64,000 bases of DNA, from NCBI RefSeq assembly GCF_014203155.1, contig NZ_JACHIK010000003.1, positions 186,001 through 250,000 on the forward strand. The letters are read 5' to 3'. Of the stretch, positions 54,329 to 63,702 are shown one piece after another; position 1 is the first letter of the stretch; every line of letters begins with the position of its first letter. Source of the stretch: Shinella fusca. GTDB taxonomy: Bacteria > Pseudomonadota > Alphaproteobacteria > Rhizobiales > Rhizobiaceae. A model generated the notes under the pieces. That model ran no database searches, was not told the origin of the DNA, and saw only the letters and a list, made by a program, of their open reading frames with translations. The position numbers and the translations under genes are program-made.

Positions 54329-55480
54329 ATGGACATGGCTCAGGCCTTCGCCCTTGCCTCGGGCGCCCTCGTTGCGACCAACCTCGCCAGCATCGTCATC
54401 GCCGGCCTGCGGCTCGACCGTGCGGGCGCGCCGCCGCCGGACCTGCGCAAGACGCCGCCTGTCTCCATCGTCGTTCCCGTGCGCGGCATCGAGAACTTTT
54501 CCGGCGAGACGCTGGAGCGCGCCTTCCGCCTTGCCTGGCCGCGCTACGAGCTCCTCTTCTGCGTCGCCCACGCCAGCGACCCGATCGTCCCGCTGATCGA
54601 GGCGGCCGCCGCCGCCCACCCACAGGTCGAGGCGCGCATCCTCGTCGGCGACGATCGCGTCGGCGCCAATCCCAAGCTGAACAACTGCGTCAAGGGCTGG
54701 CAGGCCGCGCGGCACGACTGGGTGATCCTCGCCGATTCCAACGTGCTGATGCCGCCCGACTACATCCGGCACCTGATGGGCGGCTGGCGGCGCGATTCGG
54801 GCCTCGTCTGCTCGACGCCGCTCGGCTCGCGGCCGGACGGCTTCTGGGCCGAGGTGGAATGCGCCTTCCTCAATACCCAGCAGGCGCGCTGGCAATATGC
54901 CGGCGAAGCGGTCGGCCTCGGCTTCGCGCAGGGCAAGAGCATGCTGTGGTATAAGCCGATGCTGGACGCCAATGGCGGTATCCACGCACTGAACGCCGAG
55001 ATCGCCGAGGACGCCGCCTCGACCAAGCTGGTGAACCGCCTCGGCCTCAAGGTCCATCTCGTCTCGGCACCCTTCGAGCAGCCGCTCGGCCGGCGCAAAG
55101 GACGGGAGGTCTGGTCGCGCCAGTGCCGCTGGTCGCGCCTTCGCCGCGTCACCTTCCCCGGCTTCTTCGGGCCGGAAATCCTGCTCGGCGTCCTGCCGCC
55201 GCTGCTGCTGGCGCTGGCGGCGGTGCTCCTCGGCGACATGCGGCTTCTGCCCGCCGTCCTTTTCGTCCTCGCCGGCATCTACCTGCCGGAGATCGCGCTC
55301 GCCTTCGCCAAGGGCTGGCGGCTGTCGCGCTGGTCCGTGCCGGCGATGATCGTGCGCGACCTCATGATGCCCGCCATCTGGCTGCGCGCCTGGCTCGGCG
55401 GCGCCATCGACTGGCGCGGCAACACGATGACCATCGGCACGCAAGCCTGCGAACTCGAGGAAGCCCCCGCAGGCTCTTGA
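54329..55480 (+). CDS. GT21-like glycosyltransferase (ceramide glucosyltransferase family)
   Basis: 383-aa membrane glycosyltransferase. It starts with a short hydrophobic segment; the GT-A domain begins PVSIVVPVRGIEN and shows ILVGDDRVGANPKLNNC and ILADSNVLMPPDY (Asp motifs), the EDAAST segment (ED acid) and the RQCRWSRLRR (QxxRW-like) motif. Three hydrophobic helices follow, e.g. LLGVLPPLLLALAAVLLG. This matches bacterial relatives of ceramide glucosyltransferase, some of which in rhizobia make glycosyl-diacylglycerols; the acceptor is unproven. No genes of a surface-polysaccharide cluster adjoin it. Confidence 0.87.
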   Translation: MDMAQAFALASGALVATNLASIVIAGLRLDRAGAPPPDLRKTPPVSIVVPVRGIENFSGETLERAFRLAWPRYELLFCVAHASDPIVPLIEAAAAAHPQVEARILVGDDRVGANPKLNNCVKGWQAARHDWVILADSNVLMPPDYIRHLMGGWRRDSGLVCSTPLGSRPDGFWAEVECAFLNTQQARWQYAGEAVGLGFAQGKSMLWYKPMLDANGGIHALNAEIAEDAASTKLVNRLGLKVHLVSAPFEQPLGRRKGREVWSRQCRWSRLRRVTFPGFFGPEILLGVLPPLLLALAAVLLGDMRLLPAVLFVLAGIYLPEIALAFAKGWRLSRWSVPAMIVRDLMMPAIWLRAWLGGAIDWRGNTMTIGTQACELEEAPAGS

Positions 55481-55484
55481 ATAC

Positions 55485-55515
55485 AAAGAAAAAGCCCGGC
55501 GATGCCGGGCTTTGT
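55485..55515. terminator. bidirectional terminator, glycosyltransferase / fpr
   Basis: 9-bp stem AAGCCCGGC, loop GAT, GCCGGGCTT at 55492-55512, with an A-rich left side and TTTG right side. It lies between converging genes. Confidence 0.8.
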
Positions 55516-55540
55516 TCTCCTTACGGAAGGATCGCTTCGG

Positions 55541-56353
55541 TCAATCCACGAAGGCGCGTTCGATGACGAATTCGCCGGGCTTGCTGTTGGCGCCCTCGGT
55601 GAGGCCGGCGGCTTCGAGCAGTTCCTTGGTTTCCTTGAGCATCGCGGCCGAGCCGCAGATCATGCCGCGGTCGACGGCCGGATCGAAATGCGGAACGCCG
55701 AGATCGGCGAACATCTTGCCGTTGCGGATGAGGTCGGTGATGCGGCCCTGGAACGGATAGTCCTCGCGGGTGACGGTCGCATAGTGGCGCAGCTTGTTGC
55801 CGACGATTTCCGAGAGGAATTCGTGGTTGCGGATTTCATCCACGAGATCGAAGCCGTATTTCAGCTCGGCGACCTCGCGGCAGGTATGGGTCAGGATGAC
55901 CTCGTCGAACTTCTCATAGGTCTCCGGATCGCGGATGAGGCTTGCGAACGGCGCGATGCCCGTGCCGGTGGAGAACATGTAGAGCCGCTTGCCGGGCGTC
56001 AGCGCGTCGAGCACCAGCGTGCCCGTCGGCTTCTTGCGCATCAGCACGGTATCGCCCGGCTTGATCTGCTGGAGATGCGAGGTCAGCGGGCCGTCCGGCA
56101 CCTTGATCGAGAAGAATTCCAGTTCCTCGTCCCAGGCGGGGCTTGCGATCGAATAGGCGCGGTAGATCGGCTTCTCGCCGACCATCAGGCCGATCATGGC
56201 GAATTCGCCGGAGCGGAAGCGGAAGCTTTCCGGGCGCGTCATGCGGAAACGGAACAGGCGATCCGTATAGTGCTGCACGCTCGTGACCGTCTCGGCGAAA
56301 ACGCCGGCGGGGACGGTTGCAACAAAATCTTCGGTCTTGGCGGGTGCGTTCAT
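55541..56353 (-). CDS. fpr: ferredoxin-NADP reductase
   Basis: 270-aa Fpr-type flavoprotein exchanging electrons between NADPH and ferredoxin/flavodoxin. FAD-binding RAYSIAS and the NADP-binding STGTGIAPFASLIRDP are clear; the C-terminal FVIERAFVD aromatic end fits the bacterial class. It lies 209 bp downstream of the sulfite-reduction cluster on the same strand, so it may supply that cluster's reductase, but the gap suggests its own promoter. Confidence 0.95.
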   Translation of the reverse strand: MNAPAKTEDFVATVPAGVFAETVTSVQHYTDRLFRFRMTRPESFRFRSGEFAMIGLMVGEKPIYRAYSIASPAWDEELEFFSIKVPDGPLTSHLQQIKPGDTVLMRKKPTGTLVLDALTPGKRLYMFSTGTGIAPFASLIRDPETYEKFDEVILTHTCREVAELKYGFDLVDEIRNHEFLSEIVGNKLRHYATVTREDYPFQGRITDLIRNGKMFADLGVPHFDPAVDRGMICGSAAMLKETKELLEAAGLTEGANSKPGEFVIERAFVD

Positions 56354-56562
56354 TTCGGCAGCGATCCTGAATGGGTCGGAGGATTTGACGATAGGCAGAT
56401 ATTACATGTTGAGCGGCAAAGGAAGGTATTGCGTTCCAATGCGCCGATCGGCCGCGCAATATTTGCCGCGCCCCCTGCTTTCGCCCGGGACGCGGCGATC
56501 CGCCTTGATCTGGAACAATACTGGCACGCGATTGCGGCCTTTCAAGGAGCAGGCCCGGAAAT

Positions 56563-57063
56563 TCAGGCCCGGCGGCGCCAGCTATAGGAGTTGACGTCCT
56601 GCGCGGGACGCGCCGTCGGCTGGTAGTGGACGGGAATGCCCGGCAGGCGGTTTTCCGCAAGCCGTTTCAGGGCCGTCGCATTGCTGACGGCAAAACTGTC
56701 GATGCCGCAGCGAAGCATCAGCGGCACCTGGTCGATCAGGACGTCGCCGACCGCCCGCACCTCGCCGGAGAACTTCAGGCGCGAGCGCAGCAGCGAGGCA
56801 TGGCTGAAGGCGCGCCCGTCGTTGAAGGCCGGGAAGGCGACGGCGACCAGCGCCAGCCGGTCGAGATGGCCTTCCAGCCTGCGCACGTCGTCCGCCGGAT
56901 TGACCAGCACGCCAAGGCCCGTCTCGTTCGTGCCGGCGGCCTTCTCGAGGAAGGCGTCGAGGCTGAGGATCGCCTTTTCGTCCGGCCCGGCCTTCATGTC
57001 TTCGGTCTCGATGATCCAAGGATCGCCGGTCACGAAGCCGGATTCGTTCCAGATTTTCGTCAT
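56563..57063 (-). CDS. DUF934 protein, sulfite-reduction accessory
   Basis: 166-aa DUF934 protein, function unresolved; these genes nearly always accompany sulfite/nitrite reductase (cysI). Characteristic pieces: GLGVLVNPADDVRRLEGHLDRLALVAVAFPAFNDGRAFSHA split over residues about 48-90, then LRSRLKFSGEVRAVGDVLIDQVPLMLRCGIDSF. It starts 11 bp after cysI. No cysteine cluster or membrane helix. Confidence 0.9.
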   Translation of the reverse strand: MTKIWNESGFVTGDPWIIETEDMKAGPDEKAILSLDAFLEKAAGTNETGLGVLVNPADDVRRLEGHLDRLALVAVAFPAFNDGRAFSHASLLRSRLKFSGEVRAVGDVLIDQVPLMLRCGIDSFAVSNATALKRLAENRLPGIPVHYQPTARPAQDVNSYSWRRRA

Positions 57064-57074
57064 GGCCGTTCTCC

Positions 57075-58748
57075 TCAGGCTGCCGCGACCGTCTTCTCGC
57101 CGTAGAGCGCATCCTTGAAGGGCTGCGGTCCGACGCGGCGATAGGCGGCAAGGAAGGTTTCCGACGGGTCGCGGCGCAGGCCGAGATAGGTATCGACGAC
57201 CACCTCGACGGCGTCCGTCACCTTCTCCGGCTCGAAGCCGCGGCCGATGATCTCGCCGATCGACGTGTTCTCGTCACCCGAACCGCCGAGCGTGATCTGG
57301 TAGAGCTCCTCGCCCTTCTTCTCCACGCCCAGAAGACCGATATGGCCGACATGGTGGTGGCCGCAGGCGTTGATGCAGCCGGAGATCTTGATCTTCAGCT
57401 CGCCGATCTCCGCCTGGCGCTCCGGCGAACCGAAGCGGTTGGAGATCTCCTGTGCGACCGGGATCGAGCGGGCATTGGCGAGCGCGCAGTAATCGAGCCC
57501 CGGGCAGGCGATGATATCCGTGATGAGGCCGGCATTGGCGGTCGCCAGCCCTGCGGCGACGAGGCCGCGATAGACCGGCTCCAGATCGGCCAGCGCCACA
57601 TGCGGCAGGATGAGGTTCTGCTCGTGGCTGACGCGGATCTCGTCGAAGGCATATTCCTGCGCGATATCGGCAACGGCCTCCATCTGCGCGTCGGAGGCAT
57701 CGCCCGGAATGCCGCCGATCGGCTTCAGGGAGATCGTCACCATGCCGTAGTCGGGATGCTTGTGCGGCTGCACGTTCTGCTGCACCCAGCGGGCGAATTC
57801 CGGATCGGCCTTCTTCCACTGGGCAAGGTTGGCCCAGCCCTCGGCGCGGGGCGCAAGCCGCGGCGGGGCGAAATAGGTGGCGATCGCCGCGATATCGCTT
57901 TCCGGCAGCGTCAGCTCGCTGCCGCGCAGTTCGGCGAATTCGGCCTCGACCTGCCGCGCCAGTTCCTCCGCGCCCATCTCGTGCACGAGGATCTTGATGC
58001 GCGCCTTGAACTTGTTGTCGCGCCGGCCGTAGAGATTGTAAACGCGCATGATCGCGGTCGTGTAGGTGAGAAGGTCCGCCTCCGGCAGGAAGTCGCGGAT
58101 CTTCTTGGCGACGAGGGGCGTGCGCCCCTGCCCGCCGCCGACATAGACGGCAAAGCCGATCTCGCCATGCCCGTTCTTCTTCAGGTGCAGGCCGATGTCG
58201 TGCACCTGGATCGCCGCGCGGTCACGCTCGGCGCCGGTGACGGCGATCTTGAACTTGCGCGGCAGGAACGAGAATTCCGGATGGACGGAGGACCACTGGC
58301 GCAGGATCTCCGCATAGGGCCGCGGATCGGCGACCTCGTCGGCGGCAGCGCCCGCGAAATGGTCGGCCGTCACGTTGCGGATGCAGTTGCCGGAGGTCTG
58401 CAGCGAATGCATCTCCACCGTGGCAAGGTCGGCTAGCGCATCCGGCAGCTCGGAAAGCTTCGGCCAGTTGTACTGGATGTTCTGGCGCGTGGTGAAATGG
58501 CCGTAGCCGCGGTCGTACTTGCGCGCGATATGCGCCAGCATGCGCATCTGGCGGGAATTGAGCGTGCCGTAGGGAACGGCGACGCGCAGCATGTAGGCGT
58601 GAAGCTGCAGATAGACGCCGTTCATCAGGCGCAGCGGCTTGAAGGCGTCTTCGGCCAGTTCGCCGGAAAGGCGGCGGGCGACCTGGTCGCGGAACTGCTC
58701 CACCCGGCCGGAAACGAAGGCGTGGTCGAATTCGTCGTAACGGTACAT
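57075..58748 (-). CDS. cysI: nitrite/sulfite reductase hemoprotein
   Basis: 557-aa siroheme/4Fe-4S reductase giving sulfide from sulfite (or ammonia from nitrite). The conserved cofactor segments are TSGNCIRNVTADHFAG near residue 115, CPGLDYCALANARSIP, and SGCINACGHHHVGHIG with its C-x3-C pair. The surrounding genes (siroheme synthase, DUF2849, DUF934) favour sulfite. DUF2849 is 9 bp upstream. No cysH gene is present between cysI and DUF934. Confidence 0.95.
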   Translation of the reverse strand: MYRYDEFDHAFVSGRVEQFRDQVARRLSGELAEDAFKPLRLMNGVYLQLHAYMLRVAVPYGTLNSRQMRMLAHIARKYDRGYGHFTTRQNIQYNWPKLSELPDALADLATVEMHSLQTSGNCIRNVTADHFAGAAADEVADPRPYAEILRQWSSVHPEFSFLPRKFKIAVTGAERDRAAIQVHDIGLHLKKNGHGEIGFAVYVGGGQGRTPLVAKKIRDFLPEADLLTYTTAIMRVYNLYGRRDNKFKARIKILVHEMGAEELARQVEAEFAELRGSELTLPESDIAAIATYFAPPRLAPRAEGWANLAQWKKADPEFARWVQQNVQPHKHPDYGMVTISLKPIGGIPGDASDAQMEAVADIAQEYAFDEIRVSHEQNLILPHVALADLEPVYRGLVAAGLATANAGLITDIIACPGLDYCALANARSIPVAQEISNRFGSPERQAEIGELKIKISGCINACGHHHVGHIGLLGVEKKGEELYQITLGGSGDENTSIGEIIGRGFEPEKVTDAVEVVVDTYLGLRRDPSETFLAAYRRVGPQPFKDALYGEKTVAAA

Positions 58749-58757
58749 GCGATATCC

Positions 58758-59066
58758 TCAGGCGGCCGTCGCGGCGAGGCCGGAATAGCCGATGGCATAG
58801 GCGATGGTCGGGCCTTCCGCGCGGATGCGTTCGCGCATGCGCAGCGGCCGCAGCACACCGTCGACCTCTTCCACGTCGATGACGTTGACGTCGACCACCT
58901 GGTTGTCGGCGAAGGCCTGCCGGCCGGTGGCTTCCAGCGCCTCGACGGCCTCCTTGTGGCGGGCGACGAAAGCGGCCTGGAGCCGTTCGTTCCAGTTGCC
59001 GGCGGCGTCCAGCCAGACGGAGGTGCCGTCGGAGAGGCGGTTGGCTGTCAGAACCTTGTCGGCCAT
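58758..59066 (-). CDS. DUF2849 protein
   Basis: 102-aa DUF2849 protein, unknown function, typically found between cysG and cysI in alphaproteobacteria. It begins MADKVLTANRLSDGTSVWLD and contains DNQVVDVNVIDVEEVDGVLRP. The start at 59066 is 1 bp from the cysG stop, so the two are translationally coupled. An earlier in-frame start exists but lies inside cysG. Confidence 0.9.
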   Translation of the reverse strand: MADKVLTANRLSDGTSVWLDAAGNWNERLQAAFVARHKEAVEALEATGRQAFADNQVVDVNVIDVEEVDGVLRPLRMRERIRAEGPTIAYAIGYSGLAATAA

Positions 59067-59067
59067 A

Positions 59068-60507
59068 TCATGCTCCCAATGCTGCTGTGGCATGAACCGG
59101 CTCGCGGACGGCGAGCGGTTCGGAATGTTCGAAATTGGCGCCGGCGACGGCATCGCCGATAATCACCATGACCGGGCCGGCGAGCTCGTCGCGATGTTCG
59201 AGGCCCGGCAGGTCCTTGAGCGTGCCGTGCAGCAGCCGCTTTTCGCGGCGGCTGGCGTTCTCCACCACCGCAACCGTCGTTTCGGCCGGAAGGCCGGCCT
59301 CCATGAGCCGTGCGGCGACGGAAGCCGCCACGCTCCGGCCCATGTAGACGGCGACGGTGGCGCCGGAAATGGCAAGGCGCGCCCAGTCCGGCAGCACGGC
59401 GCCGGTAAGGTCGTGGCCCGTCGTGAAGACGAGCGAGGAGGCGACGCCGCGCAGCGTCAGCGGCAGCTCGAAATCGGCAGCGGCGGCGAAGGCCGAGGTG
59501 ATGCCCGGCACGACCTCGTAGGTGACGCCGGCCTGGCGGAGCGCCGCCATTTCCTCGCCGGCGCGGCCGTAGACGAGCGGATCGCCGGATTTCAGGCGAA
59601 CGACGCGCTTTCCGGCCTTGCCGAGGTCGACGAGGAGATCGTTGATCTCTTCCTGCGACTTGGAATGGCAGCCCTTGCGCTTGCCGACGGACAGGCGCTC
59701 GGCATCGCGCCGGCCCATGTCGACGATGGCCTGCGGCACGAGCGCGTCGAAGACGATCACGTCGGCTTCCATCATCACGCGCTGGGCGCGCAGCGTCAGG
59801 AGGTCTTCGGCGCCCGGGCCGGCGCCGACGAGCCAGACATGGCCCTCGGCCCTGCCCTGTGCGCCGAGGAGGGAATCGGCGGCGCGACGCGCCGTTTCGA
59901 TATCGCCGTTGTTGACGGCATCGGCGACGGCGCCCTGGAAGAACCGGCGCCAGAAGACGCGGCGGGTGACGCCGCGCGGCAGGATACGGTCGACGGCCTC
60001 GCGGTAGCCGTTGGCAAGGCTTGCGAGCCGGCCGAGCGAGGGCGAAAGGAGCTGGTCGACCTGCGCGCGGATCATCTGTGCCAGCACGGGGCCTGCCCCT
60101 TCCGTGCCGATGGCGACGGCGACGGGCGCACGGTTGACGAGCGCCGGCGTGAAGAAATCGCAGTAATCCGGCTGGTCGACGGCATTGACGGGGATGCGCA
60201 GCTCGCGTGCGGCGGTGGCAATGGCGCGGTCGGCCGCAGCATCGCCGGTTGCGGCGAAGACGAGCGTAGCGCCGGCGATCGCTTCCCCGGAAAAGGGCGC
60301 GCGCTGGAGGACGAGGCCGTTTTCAGCGATGAAGCGGGCGAAATTGGCTTCCGGCGCTTCGGCCAGCACGACGATGCGCGCATCCGTGTTCGACAGGAGG
60401 CGGGCCTTGGCGAAGGCTTCGTCGCCCCCGCCCACGACGACGACCGTCCTGCCGCTGACGCGGAAGAAGGCCGGGAAAGTCGAGAGCTTGTGCTGCGCTG
60501 CGGTCAT
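59068..60507 (-). CDS. cysG: siroheme synthase (uroporphyrinogen methyltransferase + dehydrogenase/ferrochelatase)
   Basis: 479-aa trifunctional enzyme. The N-terminal precorrin-2 dehydrogenase/ferrochelatase domain has VVVVGGGDEAFAKARLL and a NAD-site; after a linker, the SUMT methyltransferase starts VWLVGAGPGAEDLLTLRA, with VVRLKSGDPLVYGRAGEE and VPGITSAFAAAA. It makes the siroheme required by the CysI protein encoded next door. ATG 60507 is chosen; divergent from mazG across 231 bp. Confidence 0.95.
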   Translation of the reverse strand: MTAAQHKLSTFPAFFRVSGRTVVVVGGGDEAFAKARLLSNTDARIVVLAEAPEANFARFIAENGLVLQRAPFSGEAIAGATLVFAATGDAAADRAIATAARELRIPVNAVDQPDYCDFFTPALVNRAPVAVAIGTEGAGPVLAQMIRAQVDQLLSPSLGRLASLANGYREAVDRILPRGVTRRVFWRRFFQGAVADAVNNGDIETARRAADSLLGAQGRAEGHVWLVGAGPGAEDLLTLRAQRVMMEADVIVFDALVPQAIVDMGRRDAERLSVGKRKGCHSKSQEEINDLLVDLGKAGKRVVRLKSGDPLVYGRAGEEMAALRQAGVTYEVVPGITSAFAAAADFELPLTLRGVASSLVFTTGHDLTGAVLPDWARLAISGATVAVYMGRSVAASVAARLMEAGLPAETTVAVVENASRREKRLLHGTLKDLPGLEHRDELAGPVMVIIGDAVAGANFEHSEPLAVREPVHATAALGA

Positions 60508-60738
60508 GGTTCGGTCCGGTTGAAGTGTGCGCACTATCGCGAAAATCCGCCAGGAACGAAAGAAACAGAAATTCCAATGGTTCGGGAGGGGGGTATTGTT
60601 TTGCTCTGGCACCCGGCATTTTGAGCATAAGTCACCGGCCGCCCTTGCCTGCCCGCCGCACCGACCGCTAAGGATGCGGCATACCGCCAACGGGGATCAT
60701 CTTCCCGGCAACGCCATCCCGCTCAACTGAGACCCGCC

Positions 60739-61575
60739 ATGGAACCGAGCCGCGACATCGAACGCCTGATCGAGATCATGGCGGCCCTGCGCCAGCCGGA
60801 AACCGGCTGCCCGTGGGACATCGTCCAGACCTTCGAAACGATCAAGCCCTACACGATCGAGGAGGCCTACGAGGTCGCCGACGCCATCGAGCGGAACGAC
60901 ATGGACGACCTCTGCGAGGAGCTGGGCGACCTTCTCCTGCAGGTCGTCTTCCATGCCCGCATGGCCGAGGAGCGCGGCGATTTCGATTTCGGCAGCGTCG
61001 TCGAGGCGGTGACGCGCAAGATGATCCGCCGCCATCCCCACGTCTTCGCCCGCTCGGATGCCGACACGCCCGAGGCGGTGAAGCTGCAATGGGACGAAAT
61101 CAAGCAGGCGGAAAAGCGCGAGCGCAAGGAACGCCGCGCAAAGCGCGGCCTGCCGGAAGACCCGCTGCGCGGCCATCTCGGCCCGGTGCAGCGCTCGTTC
61201 CCCGCGCTTGTGGAAGCGCTGAAGCTTCAGGAGCGCGCCGCGAAAGTCGGCTTCGACTGGTCGGAACCCGCGCCGATCCTCGACAAGATCGAGGAGGAGA
61301 TCGGCGAATTGCGCGAGGCCCTGCGCGACGGCAACAAGGACGCCGTTGCCGACGAACTCGGCGACCTGATCTTCGCCCTCGTCAATATTGGCCGCCATGT
61401 CGGCGCCGACCCGGAAATGGCCCTGCGCGGCACCAACACCAAGTTCCGCAACCGCTTCTCGCATATCGAGGACAGCCTTGCCGAAAACGGCGAGAGCCTG
61501 GAAGAGGCGACGCTGGAGCGGATGGAAGAGTTGTGGCAGGCGGCGAAGCGGATCGAGCGGCAGTTGGGGGAGTAG
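60739..61575 (+). CDS. mazG: nucleoside triphosphate pyrophosphohydrolase
   Basis: 278-aa MazG housecleaning enzyme that hydrolyses NTPs to NMP and PPi. It has two MazG halves, each with an E-rich metal site: first YTIEEAYEVADAIERND...EELGDLLLQ (residues about 38-72), second IEEEIGELREALRD...DELGDLIFALVN (about 185-215). The N-terminal LRQPETGCPWDIVQTFETIKP is typical. Converges with hflX across a repeat-bearing spacer. Confidence 0.95.
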   Translation: MEPSRDIERLIEIMAALRQPETGCPWDIVQTFETIKPYTIEEAYEVADAIERNDMDDLCEELGDLLLQVVFHARMAEERGDFDFGSVVEAVTRKMIRRHPHVFARSDADTPEAVKLQWDEIKQAEKRERKERRAKRGLPEDPLRGHLGPVQRSFPALVEALKLQERAAKVGFDWSEPAPILDKIEEEIGELREALRDGNKDAVADELGDLIFALVNIGRHVGADPEMALRGTNTKFRNRFSHIEDSLAENGESLEEATLERMEELWQAAKRIERQLGE

Positions 61576-61956
61576 GGTTCCCCATCCCGCTCCGCGACCT
61601 TCTCCCCGCAAAGCGGCAAAGCAAAAGGCGCGCCGAACAAGCGCCCACCCATCCAATTGCCTACACCGCTTTCACCAAACCTCGCCCACCCACTGCCGTC
61701 ATCCTCGGGCTTGACCCGAGGATCCAGACCGCAAGCGCCGTGCCCGTCGCATGGGTCCTCGGGTCAAGCCCGAGGATGACGGAGGGGAGGTTTGCAGATC
61801 GGCGGGAGGTCTCGAACAAAGGAAAGGTTAGCGGTTCGCGGGTGGAGCAGAGACCGGAGCCTGAAGCAGCGATTGCGAAGGGAAGAACGGCTTGCGTTGC
61901 TTTTCGGCAGATCGATAGCTGAGCATGCGGTGAACGAGGGCACACTTCCCTCCCCC
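61576..61956. repeat. mazG/hflX spacer with hairpin-repeat pair 5
   Basis: 381-bp convergent spacer. Copies at 61697-61726 and 61752-61781, opposite orientation, 25 bp apart, GGAT sides inward as in pairs 2 and 3; the right copy has TGGGT for TGGAT. Elsewhere I see no gene or clear T-run terminator, so the pair is the only obvious transcript-end structure between mazG and hflX. Confidence 0.85.
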
Positions 61957-63285
61957 TCAGCGCTCCCAGTCCTCGCGCACCGGCTTTGCGCCGATCCCGA
62001 GCCGACGGTCGAGTTCGGCGGCTTCGGTTTCCGTCAGGCGGAGTTCCAGCCGCACGTTGCCGTCTTCCATGTCCTCGCGGGCGTCGACGACGGAGTGGTC
62101 GTAGATCCACGGCAGGAGCTGCAATTGCGTGAGGGGCACGATGACGTCGCGGTCGACCAGCACACCGGAAAGGCGGCGGTTGATCTCGTCGAGCAGCGCA
62201 TCGACGCCCTCGCCGGAGATCGCCGAGACCGCCATGACGTTCGGCTGGCTCTCCGCCTTCTGCACCAGCGCCTCGCGCGCTTCCGGCTCCAGCCGGTCGA
62301 TCTTGTTCCAGACCTCGAGGATGCGTTCCGCGCCGTCCTTCTCGTCGATGCCGAGATCGGCGAGGATGCGCAGGACGTCCGAGGATTGCGCGCCGTTGTC
62401 CGGGTCGGACATGTCGCGCACATGGAGGATGAGGTCGGCCTCCAGCACCTCTTCCAGCGTTGCGCGGAAGGCGGCGACGAGATGGGTCGGCAGGTCGGAG
62501 ATGAAGCCCACCGTGTCGGAGAGGATGACGGTGCGGCCCTGCGGCAGCTTCATGCGGCGCAGCGTCGGGTCGAGCGTGGCGAAGAGCATGTCCTCGGCCA
62601 GCACCCCTGCCCCGGTGATGCGGTTGAACAGCGTCGACTTGCCGGCGTTGGTATAGCCGACGAGGGCGACGATGGGGTGCGGCACCTTCTTGCGCTTGGA
62701 ACGGTGGAGCTGGCGGGTGCGGCGCACCTGCTCCAGCTCGCGCTCCAGCTTGACGATCTTGTCCTGCAGCAGCCGGCGGTCGGCCTCGATCTGCGTTTCG
62801 CCCGGCCCGCCCATGAAGCCTGCACCGCCGCGCTGGCGCTCGAGGTGGGTCCAGCTTCGAACGAGACGGCCGCGCTGGTAGTTGAGATGCGCAAGCTCGA
62901 CCTGCAGCGTGCCTTCCTTGGTGGAGGCGCGGCGGCCGAAGATTTCGAGGATGAGGCCCGTGCGGTCGATGACCTTGGCGTTCCATTCCTTCTCGAGATT
63001 GCGCTGCTGCACCGGCGTCAGCGGATGGTCGACGATGACGAGGCCGGCATCGTGCGCATCGAGCGCCGCCTTGATCTCCTCGATCTTGCCGGAGCCGAGC
63101 AATGTGCCGGGCTTCGGCTGGGCGACGGGCACGATGGCGGCGTGGACGACCGTGAGGTCGATGGCATGGGCAAGGCCGACGGCCTCTTCCAGCCGCGCCT
63201 CGTCGGAGCGCGCGGGCACGGCCGACGGATCGGCCTGCTGGGCGCGGGACGCCTTCAGCACCGGCGCGATGACGACGGCGCGCAT
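61957..63285 (-). CDS. hflX: GTPase HflX
   Basis: 442-aa ribosome-associated GTPase. The N-terminal HflX domain has GTLLGSGKIEEIK and LDRTGLILEIFGRRA-like text (VIDRTGLILEIF), then GPGETQIEADRR; the G domain has G1 GYTNAGKSTLFN, G3 DTVGFISDLP and G4 NKID. The first ATG/GTG/TTG is 63285, but the same frame continues open upstream for at least 23 codons with a plausible charged sequence (KISKSDPRKDS) lacking a normal start, so the true start may be non-canonical. It follows hfq by 77 bp, as in many proteobacteria. Confidence 0.93.
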   Translation of the reverse strand: MRAVVIAPVLKASRAQQADPSAVPARSDEARLEEAVGLAHAIDLTVVHAAIVPVAQPKPGTLLGSGKIEEIKAALDAHDAGLVIVDHPLTPVQQRNLEKEWNAKVIDRTGLILEIFGRRASTKEGTLQVELAHLNYQRGRLVRSWTHLERQRGGAGFMGGPGETQIEADRRLLQDKIVKLERELEQVRRTRQLHRSKRKKVPHPIVALVGYTNAGKSTLFNRITGAGVLAEDMLFATLDPTLRRMKLPQGRTVILSDTVGFISDLPTHLVAAFRATLEEVLEADLILHVRDMSDPDNGAQSSDVLRILADLGIDEKDGAERILEVWNKIDRLEPEAREALVQKAESQPNVMAVSAISGEGVDALLDEINRRLSGVLVDRDVIVPLTQLQLLPWIYDHSVVDAREDMEDGNVRLELRLTETEAAELDRRLGIGAKPVREDWER

Positions 63286-63362
63286 GTCGTCCCGGGGCTT
63301 TTCTGCGTCCGGGACGATGGAGTCCTTGCGGGGATCGGATTTGCTAATCTTCGTGGGTCCTG

Positions 63363-63605
63363 TCAGGAGCCGCTTTCCTCGGTCTCGAACATCTGCAAGG
63401 GCTGGCCCGGCATGATGGTCGAGATCGCGTGCTTGTAGACGAGCTGCGAGTGACCGTCACGGCGCAGCAGCACGCAGAAATTGTCGAAGGAAGTGACAAC
63501 CCCGGTCAGCTTGACCCCGTTGATGAGAAAGATCGTCAGAGAAATCTTTTGCTTGCGAACGGTATTAAGAAAAAGATCCTGCAGGTTTTGAGAACGTTCC
63601 GCCAT
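63363..63605 (-). CDS. hfq: RNA chaperone Hfq
   Basis: 80-aa Sm-like hexameric RNA chaperone for small RNAs. Start [20 protein letters not shown] matches rhizobial Hfq; the Sm1 core has [22 protein letters not shown] and the Sm2 motif is YKHAISTI. The short acidic C-terminal tail (ETEESGS) is normal for the group. hflX lies downstream, and the D-amino-acid aminotransferase gene ends 97 bp upstream. Confidence 0.97.
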   Translation of the reverse strand: MAERSQNLQDLFLNTVRKQKISLTIFLINGVKLTGVVTSFDNFCVLLRRDGHSQLVYKHAISTIMPGQPLQMFETEESGS

Positions 63606-63702
63606 CGCGCCGCTTCTTTCTGATTGCCGGCCCTTTCGGCCGGTTGACTGGAATAAATGCCCCCTGGTCCGGCAACATGTTCCCGGACCGCCGATTTTGG
63701 TA

